64,000 nt of DNA from Streptomyces sp. NBC_00258 (GCF_036182465.1 NZ_CP108081.1:8432001-8496000); one strand, 5' to 3'. Counted from the first letter of the stretch, positions 17,309-26,059 are shown. The notes: generated by a model from the sequence alone, not told the origin. Made by a program: numbers and translations.

Positions 17309-18142
17309 TCAAGAACCCCTCACCGGGGCCACCAGGACCTCGCCGGTGCGTGGATGCGGGAAGACCTCGACCGGCTGTTGGTAGACGTCCGAAAGTAGTC
17401 GGTCGGTGAAGATCTCGGCCGGCCGTCCGTCGGCCACCGCACGCCCGGCGCGCAGGATCACCACCCGGTGCGCGTAGGCCGCCGCGAGCCCCAGATCGTG
17501 CAGCACCACGACCACCGCGTCCCCGGCGTGCGCCCTTGCGCGGCAGACCCGGAGCACCAGTTCCTGGTGGCGCAGGTCCAGGGCGGCGGTCGGTTCGTCG
17601 AGCAGCAGCAGCCGGGCGCGCTGGGCGAGCACCCGGGCGAGCGCCACCCGGGCCCGCTCACCGCCGCTGAGCGCCGAGAAGGCGCGGCCCGCGAAGTCCG
17701 TGACCTCGGTCGCCGCCATGGCCGCGGCCACCGCCGAGTCGTCCTCATCCTCCTCGGGCCGTCCGGCCCAGGGCGCCCGGCCCATCCGTACGACCTCCTC
17801 GACCGCGAACGGGAAGGAGAGCGCGGCGGACTGGGGGAGCACCGCCCGGCGCAGGGCCAGTTCCTGCGCCGACCAGTCGGACGCCGGACGACCGTGGACG
17901 CGTACGACTCCTGCGGCGGCCGGGAGATCGGCGGCGAGCGCTCCCAACAGGGTGGACTTTCCCGCCCCGTTGGGCCCGACCAGGGCCAGCACCTCGCCCG
18001 CGCGGGCCGTGACGTCCACGCCGGCCAGCACCTCGCGGGCACCGAGCCGGACGTGCAGGGCCTCGGCCTCGGCGAGTACGTCTCCGGGGTGCATGGGGCC
18101 GGGAGACGCGGGCCTCGTACCGGGCAGCCTGAGCCACCTCAT
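17309..18142 (-). CDS. hmuV: Heme ABC transporter ATP-binding protein HmuV
   Basis: ATPase of the heme importer, 277 residues. Walker A GPNGAGKSTLLGAL, signature LSGGERARVALARVL, Walker B LLLLDEPTAALDL and the H-loop in VVVVLHDLGLAA are all present, in the arrangement of FeCT/heme importers. Its start ATG at 18142 overlaps the hmuU stop as ATGA, so the two are translationally coupled. The extra N-terminal 20 residues are Pro/Arg-rich. It ends 177 bases from efeO, which runs the same way from its own promoter. Confidence 0.95.
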   Translation of the reverse strand: MRWLRLPGTRPASPGPMHPGDVLAEAEALHVRLGAREVLAGVDVTARAGEVLALVGPNGAGKSTLLGALAADLPAAAGVVRVHGRPASDWSAQELALRRAVLPQSAALSFPFAVEEVVRMGRAPWAGRPEEDEDDSAVAAAMAATEVTDFAGRAFSALSGGERARVALARVLAQRARLLLLDEPTAALDLRHQELVLRVCRARAHAGDAVVVVLHDLGLAAAYAHRVVILRAGRAVADGRPAEIFTDRLLSDVYQQPVEVFPHPRTGEVLVAPVRGS

Positions 18143-19260
18143 GCCCAGCCTCCTTGCCTGCGACGGGTCCTGCGCAGCAGCCAGAAGAAGAACGGGCTGC
18201 CGAAGAGCGCGGTGAGCACCCCGAGCGGCAGCTCGGCCGGCTCGGCGACGGTACGGGCCGCGAGGTCGCCCGCGAGCAGCACCACCGCACCGCCGAGCGC
18301 ACTGCCGGGAATGAGGAAGCGGTGGCCGGGGCCCGCCGCCATACGCAGCAGATGCGGGACGACGAGCCCCACGAAACCGATGACACCGGAGACGCTCACG
18401 GCCGCGGCCGTGAGCAGTGCGACGACCAGGATCAGCACGACACGCATCCGTTCGACGTCCACGCCCAGATGCCGGGCGGGACGCTCGCCGAGCGCCAGCA
18501 GGTCCAGCTTCCTCGCGTAGAAGGGCGCGACGGCCAGACCGGCCGCCGCGCACGGCAGCACGGCGAGCACCTTCGGCCAGGTGGCCTGGGAGAGCGAACC
18601 GAGCTGCCAGAAGGTGATCTGGTTCACGGCGGCGGTGTCCGCGAGGAAGATGAACAGACCGATCAGCGCACCCGCGAAGGCGTTCACCGCGATACCGGTG
18701 AGGATCAGCGTCACGACCTCCGTACGGCCGCCCGAGCGGGACATCGAGTACACCAGCAGGGCCGTGCCGAGACCCGCCACGAACGCGAAGGCGGGGAGGG
18801 TCCAGTTGCCGAGGAAGTTCAGACCGAGCGAGATCGCGGCGACCGCACCGACCGCCGCGCCCAACGAGACGCCGATGACGCTCGGTTCGGCGAGCGGATT
18901 GCCGAACACGCCCTGCATCAGCGCGCCCGCGCAGCCCAGCGAGGCACCGACGAGCAGCGCGAGCACGATCCGCGGGAAGCGCACGTTCCAGAGCACGGAC
19001 TCGGGTACCCGGGCGAGTTCGCCGCCGCCGACGCCGGCCCGGTGCGCGATGGACGACAGGACGTCACCGGGGGATATCTCGTACGCGCCGAGCCCGGCGG
19101 AGGCCAGGGTGAGGAGGCCGAGGAGGACGGCCATCCCGACGGTGAGCAGCCAGGGCGTGCCGCGACGGGGCCCGGCAGGCCGGTCGAGGGCGGGGGACGC
19201 CTCCGGGGCCGCGGCCGCTGTCCCGGAACCGGGGGCGGCTCCCTTGTCGGTCACGGTCAC
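18139..19260 (-). CDS. hmuU: Heme ABC transporter permease HmuU
   Basis: Membrane permease of the BtuCD/FecCD family, 373 residues with about ten helices. Recognisable family text: WNVRFPRIVLALLVGASLGCAGALMQG, the coupling segment NPLAEPSVIGVSLGAAVG, and the end GFVGLVVPHLLRM with the conserved PH. A cytoplasmic Ala/Pro-rich tail of about 38 residues precedes helix 1. Start GTG at 19260 overlaps the hmuT stop (GTGA), and its own stop overlaps hmuV. With HmuT and HmuV it imports heme or hemin across the cytoplasmic membrane. Confidence 0.95.
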   Translation of the reverse strand: MTVTDKGAAPGSGTAAAAPEASPALDRPAGPRRGTPWLLTVGMAVLLGLLTLASAGLGAYEISPGDVLSSIAHRAGVGGGELARVPESVLWNVRFPRIVLALLVGASLGCAGALMQGVFGNPLAEPSVIGVSLGAAVGAVAAISLGLNFLGNWTLPAFAFVAGLGTALLVYSMSRSGGRTEVVTLILTGIAVNAFAGALIGLFIFLADTAAVNQITFWQLGSLSQATWPKVLAVLPCAAAGLAVAPFYARKLDLLALGERPARHLGVDVERMRVVLILVVALLTAAAVSVSGVIGFVGLVVPHLLRMAAGPGHRFLIPGSALGGAVVLLAGDLAARTVAEPAELPLGVLTALFGSPFFFWLLRRTRRRQGGWA

Positions 19261-20258
19261 TTGGCGTTCCCATACAGCTGGTCGACCAGGGACTTCAGCA
19301 CCTCGTCGGTGCGGGGCCCGTAGTTGAGGAGGACGCCGTCCTCGATCGAGACGACCCGGCGCTCCATTCCGGCGGGGGTCTGGGCGACACCGGGGATCTT
19401 GACGAGACCGTCGATGCCGCCGACGGATTCGAGGCCCTTGGACATGACGAGGATCGCGTCGGGGGCGGCCTCGGCGAGTGCCTCCGTGGTGATCGTCGTG
19501 AAGTCCTTCTCCAGACCCGACTCGGCGCCGCCGTCCACCGCTCCCGCCGCTTCGAGCAGCGAGGTGGCCCCGGAGTCCTTGCCGCCGATCAGATAGACGG
19601 AGGCGGTGCCGCGGAGGTAGAGGAAGGCGACGCGCGGCTTGTCGGTCTCCTTCGGAATGTCCTTGCGCACGGCGGAGATCCGCTCCTCGGAGCGCTTCGT
19701 GAGCTCCTTGCCCGCGGCCGGTACGCCGAGGGCGCGGGCCACCGTCCCGATCCGCGGGCCCACGTCGTCCAGGCCCTTCGCGGGGTCGACGACGAGAACG
19801 GGGACACCCGCGTCGCGGATCTGGTCCATGGCCTCGTCGGGCCCGGTGCTGGTCTCGGCGAGCACGAGATCGGGCTTGAGCGACAGGACGCTCTCCGCGG
19901 AGACGTCGTGGTTGCGGGTGACCACCGGCAGCTTCTCCGCCTGCGCGAAGGTGGCCGTGATGTCCCGGGCGACGACCCGGTCCCCGAGCCCGAGCGTGAA
20001 CACGATCTCGCTGAGACTCCCGGACAGCGGAACAATCCGCCCGGCGTCCCTGACGGTGACCTTCCTGCCGTCGGACGAGCGCACGGTGACCGGGAGTTGG
20101 GGTTTCGGGGTGTCCGCCAGCGGCTCGACACGGTCGGCGGCGGCCGCGGCCTTGGCGGCCGGCGCTCCTTCCGGCGAACTGTCCGAGGAGCAGGCCGTCA
20201 CCGTGAGCGCGAGCACCGCAAGCAGTGCCCCCGCCACTCGAGTACGCAGACGTCGCAC
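19257..20258 (-). CDS. hmuT: Heme-binding lipoprotein HmuT
   Basis: Substrate-binding protein of the heme ABC importer, 333 residues, class III (peripla_BP_2/TroA-like) fold. The signal peptide ends in a lipobox (LALTVTACSSDS). The core has RIVPLSGSLSEIVFTLGLGDRVVARD, VVTRNHDVSAESVLSLKPDLVLAE and a second lobe ending in LKSLVDQLYG, as in hemin-binding proteins. GTG at 20258 is chosen, with AAAGGA 11 bases upstream; an in-frame ATG at 20402 would add a tail made of the interspersed repeat. It is divergent from the first HtaA gene, with an iron box between them. Confidence 0.93.
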   Translation of the reverse strand: MRRLRTRVAGALLAVLALTVTACSSDSSPEGAPAAKAAAAADRVEPLADTPKPQLPVTVRSSDGRKVTVRDAGRIVPLSGSLSEIVFTLGLGDRVVARDITATFAQAEKLPVVTRNHDVSAESVLSLKPDLVLAETSTGPDEAMDQIRDAGVPVLVVDPAKGLDDVGPRIGTVARALGVPAAGKELTKRSEERISAVRKDIPKETDKPRVAFLYLRGTASVYLIGGKDSGATSLLEAAGAVDGGAESGLEKDFTTITTEALAEAAPDAILVMSKGLESVGGIDGLVKIPGVAQTPAGMERRVVSIEDGVLLNYGPRTDEVLKSLVDQLYGNAK

Positions 20259-20324
20259 GGTCGCGTGGTTCCTTTCGGTTCGCCGACAGGGCACGGGCGC
20301 CCTTCGGAGGGGCTCCGCCCCTTG

Positions 20325-20350
20325 GGGGCGCGGGGAACTGCGCGACCGGC
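20325..20350. repeat. Interspersed repeat copy in the hmuT leader region
   Basis: GGGGGCGCGGGGAACTGCGC then GACCGGC. It lies between hmuT and the shared iron box, thus within the hmuT untranslated leader. A short hairpin GGGGCTCCGCCCC precedes it at about 20310-20322. Confidence 0.7.
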
Positions 20351-20431
20351 CCCCACGGTCCGCGGCCGACAAACGACCCGCAGTCCCCCTCTTCTGTCTC
20401 ATCCGACGCTTCCCGCATCGGAAAACTTAGC

Positions 20432-20450
20432 TTAGGTTAGCCTTACCTTT
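20432..20450. promoter_or_regulatory. DmdR/IdeR iron box between hmuT and the HtaA gene
   Basis: TTAGGTTAGCCTTACCTTT matches 15 of 19 positions of the DmdR1 consensus. It is placed between the divergent hmuT (start 20258) and HtaA (start 20505) genes and can control both. Overlapping sequence CTTAGCTTAGG just upstream suggests a second half-site. Confidence 0.75.
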
Positions 20451-20504
20451 CTCGCCAGGACGCCACCGCATCCGGCCAGATCCCGCCCGTCCCGGAGGAC
20501 CTCC

Positions 20505-21941
20505 ATGCCCTCGCGCCCGCACCTACGCACGTACGTGACCCTGCTCTGCGCAGCAGTACTCGTGGCGCTGCTCCCGGCCGGTCAAGCCCAGGCGGCGAGC
20601 CGTACCGTGCAGGGCGGCCGCCTGGACTGGGGCATCAAATCCTCCTTCCAGAGCTACGTCACCGGCCCGATAGCGAACGGCGGTTTCTCCCTCACAGGAG
20701 GCGCCGCCACGGTCGGCGGCAGCCAGTTCCGATTCCACTCGGCGACCGGGACGTACGACGGTGCCTCGGGCGCCTTCGACGCCGGCTTCTCCGGCGGTGT
20801 CCACTTCCTCGGGCACAAGAAGGACGACGGCACGCATCAGCTCGACCTCACGATCAGCCGCCCCACCGTCCGCCTCTCCGGCAACGGCGGCACCCTCTAC
20901 GTCGACGTCATCAGCAAGGCGAAGGGCACCGGGGCGGTCACGACGTCCTCGCAGGTGCCCTTCGCCTCCCTCTCCCTGGGCGGCATCGACATGAAGGGCG
21001 GCGGCAACGCGGTCCAGTTGAACAACCTGCCCGCCACCCTGACCGCCCAGGGCGCCAAGTCCTTCGCCGGGTACTACACGGCCGGTACCGCCCTCGACCC
21101 GGTCAGCCTCTCGGCGGACGTCAGGGCCGCGGCGGCCGCCGAGCCGTCGCGCACGCCGTCCCCCTCCCCGTCCAAGTCCAAGGCGAAGAAGGAGACTTCC
21201 GGCCGGATCGAGGACGGCGCCGTCGACTGGGGCGTGCGCCGGACCTTCCGCGAGTACGTCACCGGGTCCATCGCCAAGGGCGAGTGGAAGCTCACCGACG
21301 GAGCCGAGGACGGCGGCGCACTCTTCCGCTTCCCGAAGGGCTCGGGCACGTACGACGAGAAGAAGCAGACCCTCGACGCGACCTTCACCGGAGCCGTCCG
21401 CTTCACCGGCGAGCAGGGCCTCGACCTCACGCTCGACGCACTCCGGGCCAAGGTCACGGACGACGGAAAGGGCACGCTCTACGCGGACGTCACCAGCGCG
21501 GGCGGCACGGACAAGGCGAACGGCACGGCCAAGAAGGTCCCCCTGGTCACCTTCACGGCCAAGGACCTCAAGCCGAAGGACGGCCTCGCCCAGGTGACCG
21601 AGGCGCCCACGAAGCTCACCGCCGACGGGGCCGAGGCCTTCGGCGGGATGTACAGGGCGGGCACGGAGATGGACCCGGTCTCCCTCGCCGTCGCCCTGAC
21701 CGCCGGCGCCGAACTGCCCGCCCTGCCCGACCTGGGCAGCGCGGAGTCGGCCACCCCGGAGGCCGCGGCCGCCGAACAGAAGACGGCCGAGCCCAGGACG
21801 GAGGCCACCGCGAGCGATTCGGACGTCCCCGTCCTGCCCATCGGCCTTGCGGCCGCTTCCCTGATCGTGGTGGCCGCGGCCTTCTTGATCTTCCGCAGGC
21901 GTCGTGCACAGCCCGCCGCCGACGCACCCCAAGAGGACTGA
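20505..21941 (+). CDS. htaA: HtaA-domain heme-binding surface protein, membrane-anchored
   Basis: Secreted protein of 478 residues with two HtaA (heme transport associated) domains. Signal peptide 1-31 (LLPAGQAQAAS). Domain 1 (about 36-200) begins GGRLDWGIKSSFQSYVTG; domain 2 (about 237-400) begins DGAVDWGVRRTFREYVTG; a Pro/Ser/Lys linker joins them. HtaA domains in Corynebacterium bind heme through Tyr and His. The C-terminus has one helix (VLPIGLAAASLIVVAAAFLI) and RRRR, so the protein is held in the membrane; no sortase motif. GGAGG precedes the ATG. Expected to collect heme and pass it to HmuT. Iron box upstream. Confidence 0.93.
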   Translation: MPSRPHLRTYVTLLCAAVLVALLPAGQAQAASRTVQGGRLDWGIKSSFQSYVTGPIANGGFSLTGGAATVGGSQFRFHSATGTYDGASGAFDAGFSGGVHFLGHKKDDGTHQLDLTISRPTVRLSGNGGTLYVDVISKAKGTGAVTTSSQVPFASLSLGGIDMKGGGNAVQLNNLPATLTAQGAKSFAGYYTAGTALDPVSLSADVRAAAAAEPSRTPSPSPSKSKAKKETSGRIEDGAVDWGVRRTFREYVTGSIAKGEWKLTDGAEDGGALFRFPKGSGTYDEKKQTLDATFTGAVRFTGEQGLDLTLDALRAKVTDDGKGTLYADVTSAGGTDKANGTAKKVPLVTFTAKDLKPKDGLAQVTEAPTKLTADGAEAFGGMYRAGTEMDPVSLAVALTAGAELPALPDLGSAESATPEAAAAEQKTAEPRTEATASDSDVPVLPIGLAAASLIVVAAAFLIFRRRRAQPAADAPQED

Positions 21942-22004
21942 ACCCCCTTGATCCGTCCACCTGTTGACGGACTCCCACACACTGAACCGAGGAGACCCAC
22001 GACC

Positions 22005-23483
22005 ATGGCCGCCAACCGCCGCCGCCCCATAGCCCTCGCCGCTGCCTGCGCGACCGCCGTCACCCTCGGCGCCACCGCGCTCGCCGCGACGTCCGCGTCC
22101 GCCGCCGAAGTACCGCTCAAGGGCTACGAGTTGACCTGGGGCATCAAGCAGTCGTACCGCACGTACGTGACCGGGATGGCGGCCGGCAGCTTCACGCCCG
22201 AGGGCGGCGCCACGCAGGCCAAGGACAACGGCGCGTTCACCTTCGTCAACGGCACCGGGACCTACGACTCCGAGGCCCACACCGTGGCGCTCGGCTTCGA
22301 GGGCGGCCTGAAGATCGTCTCCAAGCTGCACGGCTTCGAACTCGCCCTGTCCGACGTGAAGTTCGACAGCAAGGCCGCAAGAGTCACCGCCGACGTGACG
22401 AAGAGCGGCACGACCCAGCAGGACGTGCCGCTCGCCGAGGTCACCGTCACCCGCACGATGACGGACATGGCGACCAAACTGACGAAGGAGGCGGGCGACG
22501 TCTTCGGCAGTGCAAGCTACACCGGCGCGGCCGGCGACCCCCTGACGGTGGTGGAGAAGAAGACCGAGTCGCCGAGCCCGACGCCCTCCGGCTCCACGAC
22601 CCCGTCGCCCACCCCTTCCACGACGCCGTCCACCACCCCCTCGGGCACCCCGTCCACCACCCCGTCGCAGACCACGAGCCCGACCCCGTCGCCCACCGAG
22701 GCGGCCACCAAGGGCGACATCACGGACGGCACCCTCGGCTGGGGCGTCAAGCAGTCCTTCCGTACGTACGTGGTGGACGGTGTCGCCAAGGGCAGGATCA
22801 CCGTCTCCGGTGGCGCCGCGCAGGCGTCCGGCAACGGGATCTTCACCTTCCCCGACGCCACCGGCACCTACGACACGGACGAGGACACCCTCAAGGCCTC
22901 CTTCAAGGGCTCGGTCAACTTCAAGGGCCATGAGACGAACGGCACTTACGGCCTCGACCTCACCCTCAGCGACCTCAAGGCGGAGGTCGACGGCGGCTCC
23001 GGCAAGCTGACCGCGGACGTCGACAGCCTCGGCAAGAAGTCCGCCGACGTGACCCTCGCCGAGCTCAAGCCCAAGTCCGCCGACCTGACGGCCAGGAACG
23101 ACGTCATCACCCTCGACGACGTCACCGCCACCCTCACCAAGGCGGGCGCGGAGGCCTTCGGCGGCTTCTACCAGGCCGGCGCCGAACTCGACCCGGTCGA
23201 CCTCTCCGTGGCCCTGTCCGAGGACGCCGAACTCCCCGACACCGACCCGACGTCGTCCACCGGCGGGACGGGCGGCACCACGGGAGGCACGACCGGCGGA
23301 ACCACCGGCGGCGCGGGCACGACCGGCTCCACCACGGGCGGCGTGACGGGCGGCCTCGCCTCCACCGGCTCCGACGTCCCCGTCGGCGCCCTGGGCGCGG
23401 CGGCCGCGGCGACGGTCGCGGCGGGCGCGGGCGTGGTGTTCGCGGTGCGCCGCCGCCGCGCGACGGACACGGCCCAGGCCTGA
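22005..23483 (+). CDS. htaA: HtaA-domain heme-binding protein with LAxTG sortase motif
   Basis: Second HtaA protein, 492 residues, 63 bases downstream of the first. Signal peptide 1-34 (LAATSASAAE). HtaA domains begin KGYELTWGIKQSYRTYVTG and DGTLGWGVKQSFRTYVVDG, joined by a long Pro/Thr/Ser linker (about 190-235). After domain 2 comes a Gly/Thr-rich stretch, then GGLASTGSDVP, a hydrophobic helix and RRRRAT: an LAxTG cell-wall sorting signal, the type used by class E sortases of actinobacteria. It would be fixed to peptidoglycan as the outer heme receptor, whereas the first HtaA is at the membrane. ATG at 22005 with GAGGAG upstream. Confidence 0.93.
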   Translation: MAANRRRPIALAAACATAVTLGATALAATSASAAEVPLKGYELTWGIKQSYRTYVTGMAAGSFTPEGGATQAKDNGAFTFVNGTGTYDSEAHTVALGFEGGLKIVSKLHGFELALSDVKFDSKAARVTADVTKSGTTQQDVPLAEVTVTRTMTDMATKLTKEAGDVFGSASYTGAAGDPLTVVEKKTESPSPTPSGSTTPSPTPSTTPSTTPSGTPSTTPSQTTSPTPSPTEAATKGDITDGTLGWGVKQSFRTYVVDGVAKGRITVSGGAAQASGNGIFTFPDATGTYDTDEDTLKASFKGSVNFKGHETNGTYGLDLTLSDLKAEVDGGSGKLTADVDSLGKKSADVTLAELKPKSADLTARNDVITLDDVTATLTKAGAEAFGGFYQAGAELDPVDLSVALSEDAELPDTDPTSSTGGTGGTTGGTTGGTTGGAGTTGSTTGGVTGGLASTGSDVPVGALGAAAAATVAAGAGVVFAVRRRRATDTAQA

Positions 23484-23498
23484 CCGAACCGACGGCGA

Positions 23499-23535
23499 CC
23501 GGCCGCCGCCCCTGCCATCAGGGGTCGGCGGCCGG
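23499..23535 (+). terminator. Terminator after the HtaA genes
   Basis: CCGGCCGCCGCCCCTG, loop CCAT, then CAGGGGTCGGCGGCCGG: a stem of about 16 pairs with one bulge, 15 bases after the second HtaA stop. No U-tract, as usual for actinomycete hairpins. Confidence 0.75.
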
Positions 23536-23573
23536 ATGCGTACGCACCACTCCTGTAGTGCTTGAATGCCCGC

Positions 23574-24218
23574 GTGACTGATTACGACGTGCTGCGGGTC
23601 TTCTGCGGACCGCGCGGTGAGTACGGCAACGAACTCGGGGTCGTGCGGGAAGGTTCCGTACTGCCGGAGCGGGACGAACGACAGGCGTTCGCGGCCAAAC
23701 TCGGGTTCAGCGAGACGGTGTTCGTGGACGATCCCGAGCGCGGGGTCATCGACATCTACACACCCAGTGTGCGGCTGCCCTTCGCCGGATACCCCTGTGT
23801 CGGCGCGGCCTGGCTGCTCGACGTACCCGAACTCGTCACGCCCGCGGGCGTGGTGGGCACCCGCCTCGACGGCGAGTTCAGCTGGATCGAGGCCCGCCCG
23901 GAGTGGCCGGAGCCTCGCACACTCCGCCGGTACGACACGGCGGCCGAGGTCGACGCGCTGGAGGTGCCCCCGCCCGGCGAGTGGATCTACGCCTGGGCCT
24001 GGGAGGACGAGGCGGCCGGCCGTATCCGCGCCCGCGGCTTCCCCGGCCGCGGCGACGGCGTGCACGAGGACGAGGCCACAGGCGCCGCGGCCCTCCAACT
24101 GACAGCCCAACTGGGCCGAGCCCTGAACATCATCCAGGGCACAGGCTCCCAACTCCTCACAGCCCCACAGCCGGAGGGCTGGGTGGAGCTGGGCGGCAGG
24201 GTGTTCCTGGAGCACTGA
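23574..24218 (+). CDS. PhzF-family isomerase-like protein
   Basis: PhzF/diaminopimelate-epimerase-fold protein of 214 residues; typical PhzF proteins have 260-300, so this is a short member. It starts with DYDVLRVFCGPRGEYGNELGVV, has AAKLGFSETVFVDD (the conserved Glu-Thr-Val-Phe of PhzF), PFAGYPCVGAAWLL (the G-x-P-x-x-G-A/T motif) and GVHEDEATGAAALQLTAQLG at the C-terminal domain. These proteins catalyse proton shifts on small substrates, but most have no known substrate. GTG at 23574 is used. Its position between heme uptake and heme oxygenase could be accidental; no iron box is seen in front. Confidence 0.85.
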   Translation: MTDYDVLRVFCGPRGEYGNELGVVREGSVLPERDERQAFAAKLGFSETVFVDDPERGVIDIYTPSVRLPFAGYPCVGAAWLLDVPELVTPAGVVGTRLDGEFSWIEARPEWPEPRTLRRYDTAAEVDALEVPPPGEWIYAWAWEDEAAGRIRARGFPGRGDGVHEDEATGAAALQLTAQLGRALNIIQGTGSQLLTAPQPEGWVELGGRVFLEH

Positions 24219-24293
24219 GAAGAGGGGCCGCGCCCCTTCGGCGAGACACGGCCGCACGTTTCATGCGGGCCGTGCCCCCGGCTTCTTGCTTTT

Positions 24294-24321
24294 AGGGGCG
24301 CGGGGAACTGCGCGACCAGCC
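24294..24321. repeat. Interspersed repeat copy
   Basis: AGGGGCGCGGGGAACTGCGC followed by GACCAGCC, between the convergent stops of the PhzF-like gene (24218) and heme oxygenase (24365). Confidence 0.75.
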
Positions 24322-24364
24322 CTCACGCACCCGCACCCGAAACCCAGCCCAAAAGGCGGAGCGC

Positions 24365-25024
24365 TCACGCACTGATGCGGAACTCTTCCCCCAAGGCAAC
24401 GAAGATCGCGATGTTGAGCGCGAACGCCCGCTTGCACTCGGCGATGATCCGCTGCTTCTCCAGATCATCCGCGAGCACACCGTCGAGCAGCTCGCGATAC
24501 CCCCGCTTGAACGCGGCAGGGTTCCCGATGTCCTCGAACACATAGAACCGCACCCCGTCCCCCTTGCGCGCGAAGCCCCACGTCTGCTCCGCCTTGCTCC
24601 GCAGGACCTGGCCACCGGAGAGGTCGCCGAGGTAACGGGTGTAGTGATGCGCCACGTACCCACCGGGCCACGTACGCGCGCACTCGGTGATCCGCGCCGT
24701 GTACTCCTCGGTCGCGGGCAGCGCGGTGACGCTCTCGCGCCAGTCCGGGCCCCGCAGATGCGCGAGGTCCCGCTCCAGCGCGGCCACCCGCACCAGCTCG
24801 GGGCGCAGGAACGGCCCCGCCACGGGATCGCCGGCCAGCTCGCGCCCGCCTTCCTCAAGCGCCCGGTAGACGAACCACAGCTGCTCGGTGTACCGCGTGT
24901 ACGCGTCCACGCCCAGCCTGCCGCCCAGCAACTCGCTCATGAACGACGAGTCGTGCGCCTGCCCGTGCTGCTCGTGCGACGCGGTGCGGATGAGCGTCGA
25001 GAACGGTGTGCTCGGCGAGTTCAT
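24365..25024 (-). CDS. hmuO: Biliverdin-producing heme oxygenase
   Basis: Opens the heme ring to biliverdin, CO and free iron; 219 residues, cytoplasmic, HO-1/HmuO family. The likely proximal His is His20 in TASHEQHGQAHDSSFMSELL, in line with His20 of C. diphtheriae HmuO. The distal helix carries YLGDLSGGQVL (the GDxSGG motif). Other family text: YVAHHYTRYLGDL and AFALNIAIFVALGE. A near-consensus iron box lies 46 bases upstream, so the gene belongs to the same iron-starvation response as hmuTUV and the HtaA proteins. The electron donor is not encoded nearby. Confidence 0.95.
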   Translation of the reverse strand: MNSPSTPFSTLIRTASHEQHGQAHDSSFMSELLGGRLGVDAYTRYTEQLWFVYRALEEGGRELAGDPVAGPFLRPELVRVAALERDLAHLRGPDWRESVTALPATEEYTARITECARTWPGGYVAHHYTRYLGDLSGGQVLRSKAEQTWGFARKGDGVRFYVFEDIGNPAAFKRGYRELLDGVLADDLEKQRIIAECKRAFALNIAIFVALGEEFRISA

Positions 25025-25069
25025 GAAGACCTCCGGGGCCGAAGGGAGACGAGAGCCGGGCTTATCTTC

Positions 25070-25088
25070 TATGGTTAGGCTTACCTAA
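25070..25088 (-). promoter_or_regulatory. DmdR/IdeR iron box upstream of heme oxygenase
   Basis: TATGGTTAGGCTTACCTAA matches 16 of 19 positions of TTAGGTTAGGCTCACCTAA, the best of the three boxes in this window. It lies 46 bases before the heme oxygenase start. Confidence 0.8.
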
Positions 25089-25154
25089 GTCAACAGGTTT
25101 CCCGACGCCCTGTCGGTAAAACCGTACCCCGGATCCCCACCCGATCCACATAAA

Positions 25155-25184
25155 AAGCCGCCCCTCTGTTCGAGCGGGCGGCTT
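25155..25184 (-). terminator. Rho-independent terminator after map
   Basis: On the minus strand, AAGCCGCCC, a 12-base loop and GGGCGGCTT, followed by further T residues (GGCTTTTTA). It lies 18 bases after the map stop codon and is one of the few hairpins here with a U-tract. Confidence 0.8.
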
Positions 25185-25201
25185 GGTGCGGAAAAGGCCG
25201 G

Positions 25202-26059
25202 TTACGGCAGGGTCAGCACCTCGGCCCCGCTGTCCGTGACGACCAGCGTGTGCTCGAACTGGGCGGTTCGCTTCCGGTCCTTCGTCACGACGGTCCACCC
25301 GTCGTCCCACATGTCGTACTCGTGCGTCCCCAGCGTCAGCATCGGCTCGATCGTGAACGTCATCCCCGGCTGGATCAGGGTCGTCGCGTGCGGGCTGTCG
25401 TAGTGCGGGATGATCAGCCCCGAGTGGAACGACGAGTTGATGCCGTGCCCGGTGAAGTCCCGCACGACCCCGTACCCGAACCGCTTCGCGTACGACTCGA
25501 TGACCCGGCCGATGATGTTGATCTGCCGGCCGGGCTTGACGGCCTTGATGGCACGGTCGAGGGACTCACGGGTCCGCTCGACGAGCAGCCGCGACTCCTC
25601 GTCCACGTCACCGACGAGGTACGTGGCGTTGTTGTCGCCGTGCACGCCGCCGATGTACGCCGTCACGTCGAGGTTGATGATGTCGCCGTCCCGCAGGACC
25701 GTGGAGTCCGGGATGCCGTGACAGATGACCTCGTTCACGGAGGTGCACAGGGACTTCGGGAAACCGCGGTAGCCGAGCGTGGACGGGTAGGCGCCGTGGT
25801 CGCACATGTAGTCGTGGGCGACCCGGTCCAGCTCGTCCGTGGTGACGCCGGGCGCGATGAGCTTCGCGGCCTCGGCCATCGCCCGGGCGGCGATCCGCCC
25901 CGCGACACGCATCGCCTCGACCGTCTCCGGGGTCTGGACCTCCCCTCCGGTGTACGGCGTGGGGGCGGGCTTGCCCACGTACTCGGGACGCCTGATGTTT
26001 CCCGGCACGGGACGGGTGGGAGAAAGCTCCCCTGGTACGAGCAGCGACTGGCCAGACAT
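25202..26059 (-). CDS. map: Methionine aminopeptidase, type I
   Basis: Removes the N-terminal Met from new proteins; 285 residues, cytoplasmic, M24 family. The N-terminal extension of about 40 residues (SGQSLLVPGELSPTRPVPGN) is typical of actinobacterial MapA. Metal ligands: Asp in INLDVTAYIGG, Asp in HGDNNATYLVG, His in FTGHGINSSFH, Glu in FTIEPML and Glu in AQFEHTLVV. Start ATG at 26059; the open frame goes to 26134 without matching the family. Divergent from a small conserved protein gene. A terminator follows the stop. Confidence 0.96.
   Translation of the reverse strand: MSGQSLLVPGELSPTRPVPGNIRRPEYVGKPAPTPYTGGEVQTPETVEAMRVAGRIAARAMAEAAKLIAPGVTTDELDRVAHDYMCDHGAYPSTLGYRGFPKSLCTSVNEVICHGIPDSTVLRDGDIINLDVTAYIGGVHGDNNATYLVGDVDEESRLLVERTRESLDRAIKAVKPGRQINIIGRVIESYAKRFGYGVVRDFTGHGINSSFHSGLIIPHYDSPHATTLIQPGMTFTIEPMLTLGTHEYDMWDDGWTVVTKDRKRTAQFEHTLVVTDSGAEVLTLP

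Noticed and set aside
20523..24257. Open frame of 1244 codons on the minus strand across the HtaA genes
   Set aside because: It is antisense to two clear HtaA genes, has repetitive Gly/Val/Glu text, no family motif and wrong codon bias. Such frames arise from GC-rich third positions.
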